From NCBI GenBank assembly GCA_016865935.1, contig VGOB01000019.1, positions 1 through 38,398 of the forward strand: a stretch of DNA of 38,398 nt. The letters run 5' to 3'. The DNA comes from Chloroflexota bacterium (GTDB taxonomy: Bacteria; Chloroflexota; Anaerolineae; UBA4142). Positions 1 through 7,533 of the stretch are shown here, one piece after another (within the stretch, counting starts at the first letter, position 1; the number at the start of each line of letters is the position of its first letter). Below the pieces are notes generated by a model. The model made no database searches and had not been told where the DNA came from. It saw only the letters and a program-made list of their open reading frames with translations. The position numbers and the translations under genes were made by a program.

Positions 1-17
1 CATGTGATACCTCCCAG
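1..17 (-). promoter_or_regulatory. Start codon and ribosome binding site of a gene leaving the window
   Basis: Read on the minus strand, bases 1-3 give ATG, preceded by GGGAGGTATCAC, a strong Shine-Dalgarno sequence at normal spacing. The coding sequence lies entirely outside the window, so its product is unknown. Confidence 0.6.
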
Positions 18-36
18 GAGATTCGGACTGTGCCCA

Positions 37-66
37 AGTATACACCCGCTAGCGTATTTGTGCGAA
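37..66 (-). promoter_or_regulatory. Candidate promoter for the departing gene
   Basis: On the minus strand a -10 box TATACT (37-42) lies 18 bp from a weak -35, TTCGCA (61-66). It would give a leader of about 27 nt before the ATG at 3. The -10 is good and the -35 matches only 4 of 6 bases, so this is a moderate call. Confidence 0.35.
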
Positions 67-122
67 AAAAACTTGCTGCCCCTGCTCAAAACTCAGCCCC
101 GTGCAAGGGGAATTTGTGCGAA
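56..122. repeat. Direct repeat pair ATTTGTGCGAA
   Basis: An 11-bp perfect direct repeat occurs at 56-66 and 112-122, each followed by a purine run. A second pair, ACTCAGCCCCGTGCAAG (91-107) and the near match starting at 133, follows in the same order. Two degenerate copies of one segment, the second internally deleted, overlap the left end of the inverted-repeat element at 128-291. Confidence 0.5.
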
Positions 123-127
123 GAAAG

Positions 128-291
128 GTAACTACTCAGCCCATGCAACTTTTTAGTGGCGTCGAGATGACTCGACCACAATATACAGTGGTGCCACTTC
201 TGAAGTTCTTGAGCAACTATGGCAACGACCACAACATCTAGTAGCCAAGCGCGTGACGGCTACTAAAAAAACGGGCAGGCTGAGTAGTTAC
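128..291. mobile_element. MITE-like element with 14-bp terminal inverted repeats
   Basis: GTAACTACTCAGCC (128-141) and its exact complement (278-291) bound 164 bp with no coding capacity. Inside are further dyads: an imperfect GTGG...CCAC hairpin near 157-180 and a perfect 8-bp stem TAGTAGCC/GGCTACTA (239-246 and 258-265, 11-nt loop). No clear target-site duplication is visible. The A-run after the internal stem is on the wrong strand for a plus-strand terminator. Size and structure resemble a non-autonomous element, but the family is not recognised. Confidence 0.45.
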
Positions 292-317
292 GAAAAAAGA
301 AATGTGACATTGGCAAA

Positions 318-1109
318 CTATTGACACTCGGTCCAGTACACGCGCGCGCCGTTGGGGTAACTTTCCCAATAACTGTAGCACGATTTCTTGCTAATGTCGC
401 GCCCGGAACTGGTCAACGTGTATTGCACCGCCATCGGATTTTGGTTCGTCACGCGTGCGAGCCAATCGCCTTCCGATTTCCAGTGCCCGCCTGCCCACAC
501 CAAGCGTCCGGAACTATTTTGCAACGTGCCTTGCCCGATCGGATCGGATAAATTGCCGGGCGCAAACACCGCGAGCGCCATTCCACTCAACGGCTTGGCA
601 TCGAGAAAAACGTCAATGTGTTGTCCGCCGCTGCCGATCTTGTACCACGCACTCGCGCCCGCGCCGAGCGTACGTTGCGCGCCATCCGCGCTCAACGCGC
701 TCGTCGGACTCGCGCCATCGCGCGATGAAACTGGCGGCGCAACCGGCGCGGGACTGACCGCCGGCGCAACGCGCGGCGCGAAATTTGCAGGCGGCACCGG
801 CGCGGGACTGACCGCCGGCGCAACGCGCGGCGCGAAATTTGCAGGCGGCACCGGCGCGGAGTTGACCGCCGGGACCGCGCGCGGCGCGTGAACGATCACC
901 GGCGTCGGCGCGCGGACGATTCCCGACACCGTGAATCGTTCGCCGATGTTCAACGGACGCGGCGTGGGCCACGGCGTCGTCGTCAACCAGGGAAGTCCCT
1001 GACCCCAGGGCCACGGATCAGCCGCGCGTGCGGTCGTCGCCATTCCAACTAGCATCAGCAACGCAAAAACGATCGTGACGAGCCCTTGGAGGAATGAACG
1101 CGTTTTCAT
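318..1109 (-). CDS. Secreted Pro/Ala-repeat protein with a C-terminal PPC-like domain
   Basis: A 263-residue exported protein of unknown function. Residues 1-29 are a classical signal peptide ending in ARA before A30. Residues about 68-125 are a Pro/Ala-rich region built on an 18-residue repeat (core APVPPANFAPRVAPAV), encoded by a 54-bp tandem repeat. Residues about 145-235 look like a beta-rich pre-peptidase-type domain: WYKIGSGG, then a GMALAVFAPG-type strand and a conserved-looking WAGGHW segment. A short tail has two cysteines (244, 262). The ATG start has AGGAG seven bases upstream. It follows ftsZ on the same strand by 35 bp with a hairpin between, so it may be the last cistron of the dcw transcript. 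A surface or wall-linked role is only inferred. Confidence 0.75.
   Translation of the reverse strand: MKTRSFLQGLVTIVFALLMLVGMATTARAADPWPWGQGLPWLTTTPWPTPRPLNIGERFTVSGIVRAPTPVIVHAPRAVPAVNSAPVPPANFAPRVAPAVSPAPVPPANFAPRVAPAVSPAPVAPPVSSRDGASPTSALSADGAQRTLGAGASAWYKIGSGGQHIDVFLDAKPLSGMALAVFAPGNLSDPIGQGTLQNSSGRLVWAGGHWKSEGDWLARVTNQNPMAVQYTLTSSGRDISKKSCYSYWESYPNGARVYWTECQ
745..906. repeat. 54-bp in-frame tandem repeat, about three copies
   Basis: Copies start at 745, 799 and 853. The first two are almost identical and the third has diverged. The unit is 18 codons, so copy number can change without a frameshift. It encodes the Pro/Ala stalk of the secreted protein. Confidence 0.85.
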
Positions 1110-1123
1110 TTTACACTCCTGTG

Positions 1124-1145
1124 GGGACGTTTGATTAAACGTCCC
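1124..1145 (-). other. Hairpin at the ftsZ stop codon
   Basis: GGGACGTTT (1124-1132) and AAACGTCCC (1137-1145) form a perfect 9-bp stem with a 4-nt loop, starting inside the ftsZ TAG codon. No U-tract follows on the minus strand, so it is more likely an intercistronic stabiliser or weak terminator than a full intrinsic terminator. Confidence 0.6.
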
Positions 1146-2248
1146 TACCCACGTTTCCGCAGAAACGCCGGAATGTCCAAATCCTCGCGGTCGAATTGGC
1201 GCACCGGAAAATCAATCGTCTTGCGCGCGGGCGCGGTCACGACGTTGCCGACGGCTTGCCCCGCGCCGGTTTGGCGTTTCGCCAGCGCGCTGAAACCGGT
1301 CGCGATCACCGTGACTTGAATTTCGTCTTTCAAGTCCGGATTGATCACCGCGCCGAAGATCAAATTGACGTCCGGATCGGACACGCGGCGCACCACATCG
1401 GCGGCTTGGTAGACATCGTTGAGCGCGAGATCGACGCCGCCCGAGACGTTGAGCAGAACGCCCTTCGCGCCATCAATCGCCACGTCGAGCAACGCGCTCT
1501 TGATCGCGGCTTCGGCGGCGGCAATCGCGCGATTCTCACCCGAGCCGCGCCCAATCGCCATCAACGCCGCGCCGCCCACACCCATAATCGTTTTCACGTC
1601 GGCGAAATCGAGATTGATCAAACCTGGGACGGTGATCAACTCGCTGATCCCCTGGATGCCTTGCCGCAACACATCGTCCGCCGTGCGGAACGCGTTTTGC
1701 AGAGTGACTTTTTTGTCGCTCACTTCGAGCAGGCGATCGTTCGGAATGATGATGAGCGTGTCCACCTGGTCTTTGAGTTTGGCAAGACCCTCGTCGGCGA
1801 CTTGACGGCGGCGCGTCCCTTCGAACGTAAACGGCTTGGTGACGACGCCAATCGCGAGCGCGCCCGCTTCTTTGGCGATGCGCGCGACAATCGGCGCGGC
1901 ACCAGTGCCGGTCCCGCCGCCCATTCCGGCGGTGATGAACACCATATCGGAGCCGACGAGCGCGTCGTACAACTCTTCGGACGATTCTTCCGCGGCTTTT
2001 TCGCCGATGATCGGATCGCCGCCCGCGCCTAGCCCGCGCGTCAATTTGTCGCCGATGCGAAGTTTGTTCGTCGCGCGCGAATGAAGCAACGCCTGTCCAT
2101 CGGTGTTGATCGCGACGAAATTGACGCCGTGCAAACCTTCGTCAATCATCCGATTGACCGCGTTCGTTCCACCGCCGCCCACGCCGATCACTTTGATCTC
2201 GGCGAAATTTTCCGGACCCGCGTTGGTCTCTTTGGGTTGTTGAAGCAT
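1145..2248 (-). CDS. ftsZ: Cell division GTPase FtsZ
   Basis: Tubulin homologue that polymerises into the cytoplasmic Z-ring and recruits the divisome. With the start at 2248 it has 367 residues. Visible are [10 protein letters not shown] (22-31), the tubulin signature GGGTGTG (110-116), the T7 loop NLDFAD (212-217) that completes the GTPase site of the neighbouring subunit, a variable linker (about 325-345), and the C-terminal peptide IPAFLR (359-364) that binds FtsA-type partners. This ATG has GGGAGG five bases upstream. An in-frame ATG at 2332, with a weaker GGGGGAT site, would add 28 residues. It is last of the core dcw genes, 246 bp after ftsA, with its own promoter. Confidence 0.98.
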   Translation of the reverse strand: MLQQPKETNAGPENFAEIKVIGVGGGGTNAVNRMIDEGLHGVNFVAINTDGQALLHSRATNKLRIGDKLTRGLGAGGDPIIGEKAAEESSEELYDALVGSDMVFITAGMGGGTGTGAAPIVARIAKEAGALAIGVVTKPFTFEGTRRRQVADEGLAKLKDQVDTLIIIPNDRLLEVSDKKVTLQNAFRTADDVLRQGIQGISELITVPGLINLDFADVKTIMGVGGAALMAIGRGSGENRAIAAAEAAIKSALLDVAIDGAKGVLLNVSGGVDLALNDVYQAADVVRRVSDPDVNLIFGAVINPDLKDEIQVTVIATGFSALAKRQTGAGQAVGNVVTAPARKTIDFPVRQFDREDLDIPAFLRKRG

Positions 2249-2384
2249 ACTTTCCTCCCGGCGCGCTGCGTTCGCGCTCCAATTCGTGCCTTTGCGTTTT
2301 ACGTCTACTACAACGTTTTTTGCGGTCTCCATTGATCCCCCACATCTAGTAGCAAAAGGAGCGGCTTGCCACAATATCTAGGGA

Positions 2385-2414
2385 GTGTACAGACATTTTA
2401 TCTTATCTGTACAC
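2385..2414. promoter_or_regulatory. Palindromic operator over the ftsZ -10 box
   Basis: GTGTACAGA (2385-2393) and TCTGTACAC (2406-2414) are perfect inverted 9-mers around a 12-bp AT-rich spacer that contains the -10 hexamer. The symmetry around the -10 suggests a dimeric repressor site. The cognate regulator is unknown, and the motif matches neither the MraZ boxes upstream of mraZ nor the common LexA consensus. Confidence 0.55.
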
Positions 2415-2423
2415 TTCTGTCAA
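2395..2423 (-). promoter_or_regulatory. Sigma70-type promoter of ftsZ
   Basis: On the minus strand TTGACA (2418-2423) is followed by exactly 17 bp and TAAAAT (2395-2400). Transcription would start near 2388, giving a leader of about 140 nt before the chosen ftsZ start. Confidence 0.75.
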
Positions 2424-2440
2424 GCCCCTTTTGCTAAATT

Positions 2441-2483
2441 TCGGAAATTCGCTTTTCGAGCGATTTTCCGAACACCTGTTCGG
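2441..2483 (-). other. Two overlapping, mutually exclusive hairpins between ftsA and ftsZ
   Basis: Hairpin A pairs 2441-2453 with 2459-2471 (12 pairs, one T-T mismatch). Hairpin B pairs CCGAAC (2468-2473) with GTTCGG (2478-2483). They share bases 2468-2471, so only one can form at a time in the ftsA-ftsZ transcript. On the plus strand hairpin B is followed by TTTTT. On the transcribed minus strand no U-tract follows either stem. Confidence 0.45.
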
Positions 2484-2494
2484 TTTTTCGATTC

Positions 2495-3733
2495 CTACCC
2501 CGGCAAAATCGCGCCGCGCGCCCAACCGAACAATCCGCCCAACGGATTCGATTTTTTCGATCCGCCGCGCGGCGGCTTGGCGACCGCCTGCGTTTCTTGC
2601 TGTGTCCAGCCCCAGCGCAACAAGCCGATGCTCGTCGCAAACGCGGCGGACGACACGCGATCCACAAAACCCTCCAGATCGCGCGGCGCGCCGACGCGCA
2701 CCGGCATATCGAGGACCTGACGCGCCACCGCTTTGATGCCGACCAATTCGGCGGTGCCGCCGCACAAGACGACACCGGCCGGCAGCAAGTTGTCATAGCC
2801 CGATCGTTTGATCTCGGTCAGGATCAACTGGCAAATTTCTTCGACCCGCGCGCCGATGATCTCCGCGACATCGCGCCGCGCGACGGTACGCCGCCCTTCC
2901 TCACCGAACGCCGCCACGTCAATCAGATCCGTGTCCGGCACTTGATTCGGGTCGGCGTGCCCGTACTTGAGTTTCATTTCTTCCGCCGCGTCGAACGGCG
3001 TGCGCAATCCGACCGCGAGATCGTTCGTGATGTGCAAACCGCCGGTCGGCAAAATGACCGTGTGCCAGATACTGCCGTCAATAAAAATCGCGATATCGGT
3101 TGTGCCGCCGCCAATGTCCGCCAGCACGACGCCCATTTCTTTTTCCGCCGTCGTCAGCACCGCGTCGCCCGCCGCGATGGGTTCCAGCACCAGGTCAAGA
3201 ATTTTCAGCCCCGCGCCTTCGACCGCTTTGGTCACATTTTGAATGGACGCCGCCGCGCCGGTGACGATGTGCGCTTCCACTTCCAAGCGAAAGCCGATCA
3301 TCCCAAGCGGATCCTTGACGCCGTCTTGTCCATCGAGCGTAAACCCGCGCGGGATGACGTGAATGATCTCGCGATTCGTCGGAACCGCGATTGCTTCTGC
3401 GGCTTCGAGCGCGCGATCAATATCGTCTTGCGTCACGCCGCGCCCGGAATGAATCGCCGCGACGCCGCGCGAATTCGTCGCCTGGATGTGCGCCCCGGCG
3501 ATGCCGACGTACACCGCGCCCATCGTGAGTCCGGACACGCGTTCCGCCTGCTCGACCGCGCTGACGATCGCGAGCGACGTTTCCTTCACGTCGGTCACGA
3601 CGCCTTTGCGCAAACCGCGCGACGGCGCGATGCCAGAGCCAAGGATCCGCACGTTCCCGGCATCCGTCACTTCGCCGATCAGCGCGCACGTTTTAGTTGT
3701 TCCAATATCAAGTGCTGCGATGGGAGAAACCAT
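2495..3733 (-). CDS. ftsA: Cell division protein FtsA
   Basis: Actin-like ATPase that tethers FtsZ to the inner face of the membrane and recruits late divisome proteins. It has 412 residues. Phosphate-1 motif IAALDIGTTKT is at 5-15, phosphate-2 motif DIGGGTTD at 206-213, and a VVLCGGTAELVG adenosine-type motif lies in the last quarter. The C-terminus (LFGWARGAIL) suits an amphipathic membrane-targeting helix. The ATG at 3733 has AGAGG upstream. A longer in-frame reading would only add translated repeat sequence. It lies after ftsQ, separated by a repeat-rich 82-bp gap. Confidence 0.97.
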   Translation of the reverse strand: MVSPIAALDIGTTKTCALIGEVTDAGNVRILGSGIAPSRGLRKGVVTDVKETSLAIVSAVEQAERVSGLTMGAVYVGIAGAHIQATNSRGVAAIHSGRGVTQDDIDRALEAAEAIAVPTNREIIHVIPRGFTLDGQDGVKDPLGMIGFRLEVEAHIVTGAAASIQNVTKAVEGAGLKILDLVLEPIAAGDAVLTTAEKEMGVVLADIGGGTTDIAIFIDGSIWHTVILPTGGLHITNDLAVGLRTPFDAAEEMKLKYGHADPNQVPDTDLIDVAAFGEEGRRTVARRDVAEIIGARVEEICQLILTEIKRSGYDNLLPAGVVLCGGTAELVGIKAVARQVLDMPVRVGAPRDLEGFVDRVSSAAFATSIGLLRWGWTQQETQAVAKPPRGGSKKSNPLGGLFGWARGAILPG

Positions 3734-3745
3734 AATTCCTCTGCG

Positions 3746-3821
3746 AATGACAAATGGACAAATGAGCAAATGACAAAATGGATTCTGCATTTGTCATTTG
3801 TTCATTTTTAATTTGTCATTG
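3746..3821. repeat. Heptad/octad repeat array forming a large dyad (ftsQ-ftsA gap)
   Basis: Units of the form CAAATGRN run on one side and their complements CATTTGT on the other, at 7-8 bp steps, so the whole gap can fold back on itself. The ftsQ stop codon (3816-3818) lies inside the array. Confidence 0.7.
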
Positions 3822-4604
3822 ATAATACGGATCGCCTTTCCCTAGATCGATAAACCGAATTCGCGCGTTCTGCGCGACGAGCTGCGCGATGAGCGCGCGC
3901 AAGATCGCGATTTTACCCGGCATCGCGTCCGCGTCGCCGAGATAAATTTTCCAGCCGCGCTCGTCCGTGAACGCGATGCCACGTCCCGTTGACCATTCGA
4001 GCGCGCGGGGACTTTCAGGCATCGTCGCGCGCAACGCCCACGCCGCGGCGACCGCGTTCGCCTGCGCGCGTTGTCCCGGCTGAATCACGCTCGGATCGAG
4101 ATCGCGCACCGTTGGCAATTCCGACATCGGCGCGCGCGCGCGAAAGAAAATGCCGTCCGCATCCACCCAGAACGTTTCCGCGCCGCGCTGCCAAACGAAA
4201 ACCGGCTGGCGTTCCTGAATTTCAATCGCGACGTAATTGGGCAGACGCGTCGTGACGGTTGCCGCTTTCACCTCCGGCAATTTCAGGATCGCGCGTTCGA
4301 CCGCGCGCGCGTCCACGAAGAAAATGTTATAGCCGCGAATCCCGCTCGCCTTTTCGATTTCCGCCGTCGTCACATAGCGCGCGCCGGTGATGTTGAAATT
4401 GAAAGCGTAGAAATAATCTGTATCGAAAAAAACGTACAAGGCACCGCCAAGGATCAATAGCAAGAGAACAGCAAAAATCTTGGGACGCTGGGTTGACCAG
4501 AGAGTACTCGTCCAAGACGGCGCGCTCAGCGTGCCTTGCGCGATCGTATTCAAACGCCGGCGCGTTTTCGCGGGACGCGTGGGTCTGCGCGCTGAAAATG
4601 TCAT
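3816..4604 (-). CDS. ftsQ: Cell division protein FtsQ/DivIB
   Basis: Bitopic divisome protein linking cytoplasmic and extracytoplasmic division steps with FtsL/FtsB. It has 262 residues: a basic N-terminal cytoplasmic tail (1-40), one transmembrane helix (about 43-60), a POTRA domain (about 65-138, starting FNITGARYVT and including GYNIFFVDA and RLPNYVAIEIQERQP), then a beta domain. It starts 7 bp after the ddl stop codon with only a weak ribosome binding site, suggesting coupling to ddl. Position before ftsA is canonical. Confidence 0.93.
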   Translation of the reverse strand: MTFSARRPTRPAKTRRRLNTIAQGTLSAPSWTSTLWSTQRPKIFAVLLLLILGGALYVFFDTDYFYAFNFNITGARYVTTAEIEKASGIRGYNIFFVDARAVERAILKLPEVKAATVTTRLPNYVAIEIQERQPVFVWQRGAETFWVDADGIFFRARAPMSELPTVRDLDPSVIQPGQRAQANAVAAAWALRATMPESPRALEWSTGRGIAFTDERGWKIYLGDADAMPGKIAILRALIAQLVAQNARIRFIDLGKGDPYYQ

Positions 4605-4611
4605 TTTGCTT

Positions 4612-5778
4612 TCACGCTTCGTACGCGATTTTCGATCTGCGCTTGTCCGCGTGCCGTTCCAGCGCGAGTCGAATCAAGCGATCGATCAGATCGGCGTAAC
4701 TGACGCCGCTCTGTTGCCACATTCGCGGGTACATCGAAACGGATGTAAAACCAGGAATCGTGTTGATTTCGTTCAGCAATAATTTCTGCGTGCCGCGCTC
4801 CAAAAAGAAATCCACGCGCGCCATTCCGCACGCGTCAATCGCCTTGAACGCGCGCGCCGCGATTTCCTGGACACTGCGCGCGAGCTCCGGCGCAAGATCG
4901 GCAGGGACGATCAACTCCGTACCAGAGTCGCTCTCGTACTTTGCCGCGTAATCGTAAAACTCGCGGCGCGGAATCACTTCGCCGGGGATCGACGCGATCG
5001 GCTCGTCGTTGCCCAGCACGCTACATTCGATCTCGCGCGCGTTTTGCGCGGCGCGCTCGGCGATCAGTTTGCGATCGTACTGCGCGGCACGATCGAGCGC
5101 GCGCTTCAGTTCATCGCGTTGATGCGCTTTCGCCACGCCCACACTCGATCCCAGGTTCGCGGGCTTGATGAAGCAGGGATAACCCAGCACACTCTCGATC
5201 CGATAAATCGTATCGTCCGGCTGCGCGTTCCAATCGCGTCGCAGAATCACGAGCCAATCCAGGATCGGCAAATTGTGCGCGCGGAAAACCGCCTTCATCA
5301 ACGCCTTGTCCATTCCGACCGCGCTCGCCGCGACGCCCGCGCCGACGTACGGAATGTCCGCCAGTTCGAGCAAGCCCTGCATCGTCCCGTCTTCGCCAAA
5401 CGGTCCGTGCACTAACGGGAACGCGACGTCAATCGTCGCCAGCGGTGAAGTCGCCGTCGCGGTTGGCATGAGTTCCGCGCTGGCAATGGGCGCGCTCATC
5501 GCGCCGTTCGTACTCTCGCTTTCCGGCGCGAGGAGTGGTGTCGGACTGATCGCCGCGAGTTGTTGCAGCGCGTTGCCGCCGGTGATCCAGCGCCCCTCTT
5601 TCGTGACGCCGATCAACACCACGTCGTATTTGTCTCGATCAATCGCGCGCGCAACCCCTTGCGCCGACGCGAGTGAAATTTCGTGTTCGCCGGACTTGCC
5701 GCCGAAAATAATTCCAACCCGAATCCGTTTTTCAAGCGCTTGGGAAATTGGGTGATTCGGTGATTGTTCATTCGTCAT
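4612..5778 (-). CDS. ddl: D-alanine--D-alanine ligase
   Basis: ATP-grasp ligase making the D-Ala-D-Ala dipeptide for peptidoglycan precursors. It has 388 residues. Visible are FGGKSGEHEISL (25-36), HGPFGEDGT (124-132), the ATP-binding FIKPANLGSSVG stretch, the FYDYAAKY loop whose tyrosine favours D-Ala over D-lactate as second substrate, and NEINTIPGFT near the end. The first nine residues are written by a heptad repeat array. A Ser/Thr/Ala-rich insert (about 79-114) precedes the conserved HGPFGEDG. It sits between murB and ftsQ. Confidence 0.96.
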   Translation of the reverse strand: MTNEQSPNHPISQALEKRIRVGIIFGGKSGEHEISLASAQGVARAIDRDKYDVVLIGVTKEGRWITGGNALQQLAAISPTPLLAPESESTNGAMSAPIASAELMPTATATSPLATIDVAFPLVHGPFGEDGTMQGLLELADIPYVGAGVAASAVGMDKALMKAVFRAHNLPILDWLVILRRDWNAQPDDTIYRIESVLGYPCFIKPANLGSSVGVAKAHQRDELKRALDRAAQYDRKLIAERAAQNAREIECSVLGNDEPIASIPGEVIPRREFYDYAAKYESDSGTELIVPADLAPELARSVQEIAARAFKAIDACGMARVDFFLERGTQKLLLNEINTIPGFTSVSMYPRMWQQSGVSYADLIDRLIRLALERHADKRRSKIAYEA

Positions 5779-5802
5779 TGGTCATTTGTCCTTCGTCAGA
5801 CA
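5752..5802. repeat. Heptad array over the ddl start codon
   Basis: Five exact 7-bp steps run from 5768 (TCATTCG, TCATTGG, TCATTTG, TCCTTCG, TCAGACA), preceded by two GTGATT units. The array contains the ddl start (5776-5778) and several out-of-frame ATGs. AAGGA lies about 10 nt before the chosen start. Confidence 0.8.
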
Positions 5803-5806
5803 ATCT

Positions 5807-6706
5807 CTAATCTCCCACCACTTGGATCTCCAACTCCAACTCCACGCCAAACTTGGCGCGCACGCGTTCGCGCACGATTTCGATCAATTGCAACACGTCG
5901 TTCGCCGTCGCGCCGCCGCGATTGACGAAGAAATTCGCGTGGACTTGCGACACCTCGACGCCGCCAACGCGCGTGCCTTTCAATCCGGCTTGATCGATCA
6001 ATCGTCCCGCCGCGCTGCCCGACGGATTCTTGAAGATCGAGCCGACGCTGGGTTCGGTCGGTTGCGTGCGGCGGCGATGCTCGACGTACTGTTGCATTCG
6101 CGCGATGCACGCGTGCGGATCGTCGCGCGTCATCTCGAATTCCGCGCGCAGGACGATTTCGTCTTGCGCGCGCTTGAAACGACTCGTGCGGTACGCGAAC
6201 GCCAATTCCGTCTTAGGTAACTCGCGCACAACGTTGTCCGCGTCGAGAATCGTCACGCCGATCAAATTGTCGGCGATGCACGCGCCGTGCGCGCCGGCGT
6301 TGCCCACAATCGCGCCGCCGATCGTGCCCGGGACGCCGATGCCCCATTCCAAGCCCGCCCAACCTTGTCGCGCCAGACGATTCGCGAGTCCCGGCAAGAC
6401 CGCGCCGCTTTCGACACGCAAAAGCGCGCGCGTTGGATCCAATACGTCTAATGAAAATTGATCGCACTGATTTTCGATCACGAGTCCGCGAAAACCGCAA
6501 TCGCGCACGAGAATGTTCGATCCGTTCCCCAAAACAAAAAACGGAATCTGCTGTGCGCGCGCCACGCGCACGAGATCGATCAAGCCGTCCGGCGTTTCCG
6601 CCGCGACGAAAAAATCTGCCGGACCGCCGATCCGAAACGTCGTATGCGCGGCAAGCGGCTCGTTCGCGCGCCCGCGCGCGCCGAACGCGGCGCGCCCATC
6701 CGTCAT
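5807..6706 (-). CDS. murB: UDP-N-acetylenolpyruvoylglucosamine reductase MurB
   Basis: FAD enzyme reducing UDP-GlcNAc-enolpyruvate to UDP-MurNAc with NADPH. It has 299 residues, matching the shorter type II MurB. It shows TTFRIGGPADF, the FAD-binding LGNGSNILV and GVPGTIGGAIVGNAG segments, YRTSRFK, the catalytic-serine segment SVGSIFKNP, and a C-terminal GVELELEIQ with the expected glutamate. The start codon overlaps the upstream stop as TGATG. A GTG three bases earlier (6709) is equally possible. Confidence 0.96.
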   Translation of the reverse strand: MTDGRAAFGARGRANEPLAAHTTFRIGGPADFFVAAETPDGLIDLVRVARAQQIPFFVLGNGSNILVRDCGFRGLVIENQCDQFSLDVLDPTRALLRVESGAVLPGLANRLARQGWAGLEWGIGVPGTIGGAIVGNAGAHGACIADNLIGVTILDADNVVRELPKTELAFAYRTSRFKRAQDEIVLRAEFEMTRDDPHACIARMQQYVEHRRRTQPTEPSVGSIFKNPSGSAAGRLIDQAGLKGTRVGGVEVSQVHANFFVNRGGATANDVLQLIEIVRERVRAKFGVELELEIQVVGD

Positions 6707-7530
6707 CACGATTGACTACTCGCCTCGGCTTCGACATTCACCGGCGTCGTGTCACTGCCGAACGTCTCTACTTGCGCGTTCTTGTTCCCACATTCGGGTA
6801 AAGTCAACTTGCGAAACGCCAAATACATTCCCAGCACGCCCCATGCCGCCGCGAACGGAACGTTCGCCTCGTTCGCCAAGCCCGCGCCAAACAGGGCTAA
6901 CGCTTCGATGACGTAACTGAAACTCGTAGCCGCCTCGCGCGGGTACATAAACAACGACAAGAGACCGCTAGCGATCAGCGCGCGCCAGAACGCGCGCTTG
7001 CTCTGAAACCCTTCGCCAAAGAAGGTGATGAACAACAGCAGCAACTGAATCACGATGTATGCGGCAAAGGGATTGTCCACCATCACGCGAAACCAATTCG
7101 CAAACGGCAAACTCGTCGCCAACGAAACGATGTGACCGACGATCCGCAGAATGATGTAGATCACTCCCAGCGCGATGAAATCGTCAAACCAGATTGACGA
7201 CCTGATCGCGCGGCGCAAGAACAAAATTCCTAGAATGATCAAGAGGAATCCTGCAAAAAACGCCAGCGCGAAACTGGGAATGACGGTTGAGCCGACTGTG
7301 AGCAACGGCGCGTTCGGATCGAATTTGACCGTCTCCCGAATGAAATTGCCCGCGCCGTCAATCCAGCTGTTCAGCCCCGGTACGATGTTGAATGGAATCC
7401 GTTGCGGAGAAAACGTATCGGAGGTTCTGAAAAACGCCGCCAACTGTTTGAGCCAGCCCTCGATGAACATCGTCGCGGTCAAAACGCCCCACCAGTAGAG
7501 CAAACTCCGCGCGCCAAAAATTTCGGACAT
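6706..7530 (-). CDS. Unknown multi-pass membrane protein inside the mur cluster
   Basis: A 274-residue protein with about six hydrophobic helices. The first lies near residues 9-30, and others near 88-108, 118-140, 158-175, 185-200 and 210-240. The tail is hydrophilic and acidic. I do not recognise a family and see no catalytic motif. GAGGAG lies eight bases before the ATG, inside the end of murC. The gene is 3 bp after murC and overlaps murB, so it is co-translated with both. The setting suggests an envelope role, but nothing in the sequence proves one. Confidence 0.85.
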   Translation of the reverse strand: MSEIFGARSLLYWWGVLTATMFIEGWLKQLAAFFRTSDTFSPQRIPFNIVPGLNSWIDGAGNFIRETVKFDPNAPLLTVGSTVIPSFALAFFAGFLLIILGILFLRRAIRSSIWFDDFIALGVIYIILRIVGHIVSLATSLPFANWFRVMVDNPFAAYIVIQLLLLFITFFGEGFQSKRAFWRALIASGLLSLFMYPREAATSFSYVIEALALFGAGLANEANVPFAAAWGVLGMYLAFRKLTLPECGNKNAQVETFGSDTTPVNVEAEASSQS

Positions 7531-7533
7531 TGT

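Noticed and set aside
239-270. Intrinsic terminator at the internal hairpin of the MITE-like element
   Set aside because: The homopolymer after the stem on the plus strand is A, not T, and on the minus strand the T-run comes before the stem.
745-906. CRISPR-like spaced repeats
   Set aside because: The copies are directly adjacent, 54 bp long and in frame, with no spacers, and encode a protein stalk.
2468-2488. Intrinsic terminator after ftsA
   Set aside because: The T-run follows the stem only on the plus strand, while ftsA is transcribed from the minus strand. No plus-strand gene ends here.
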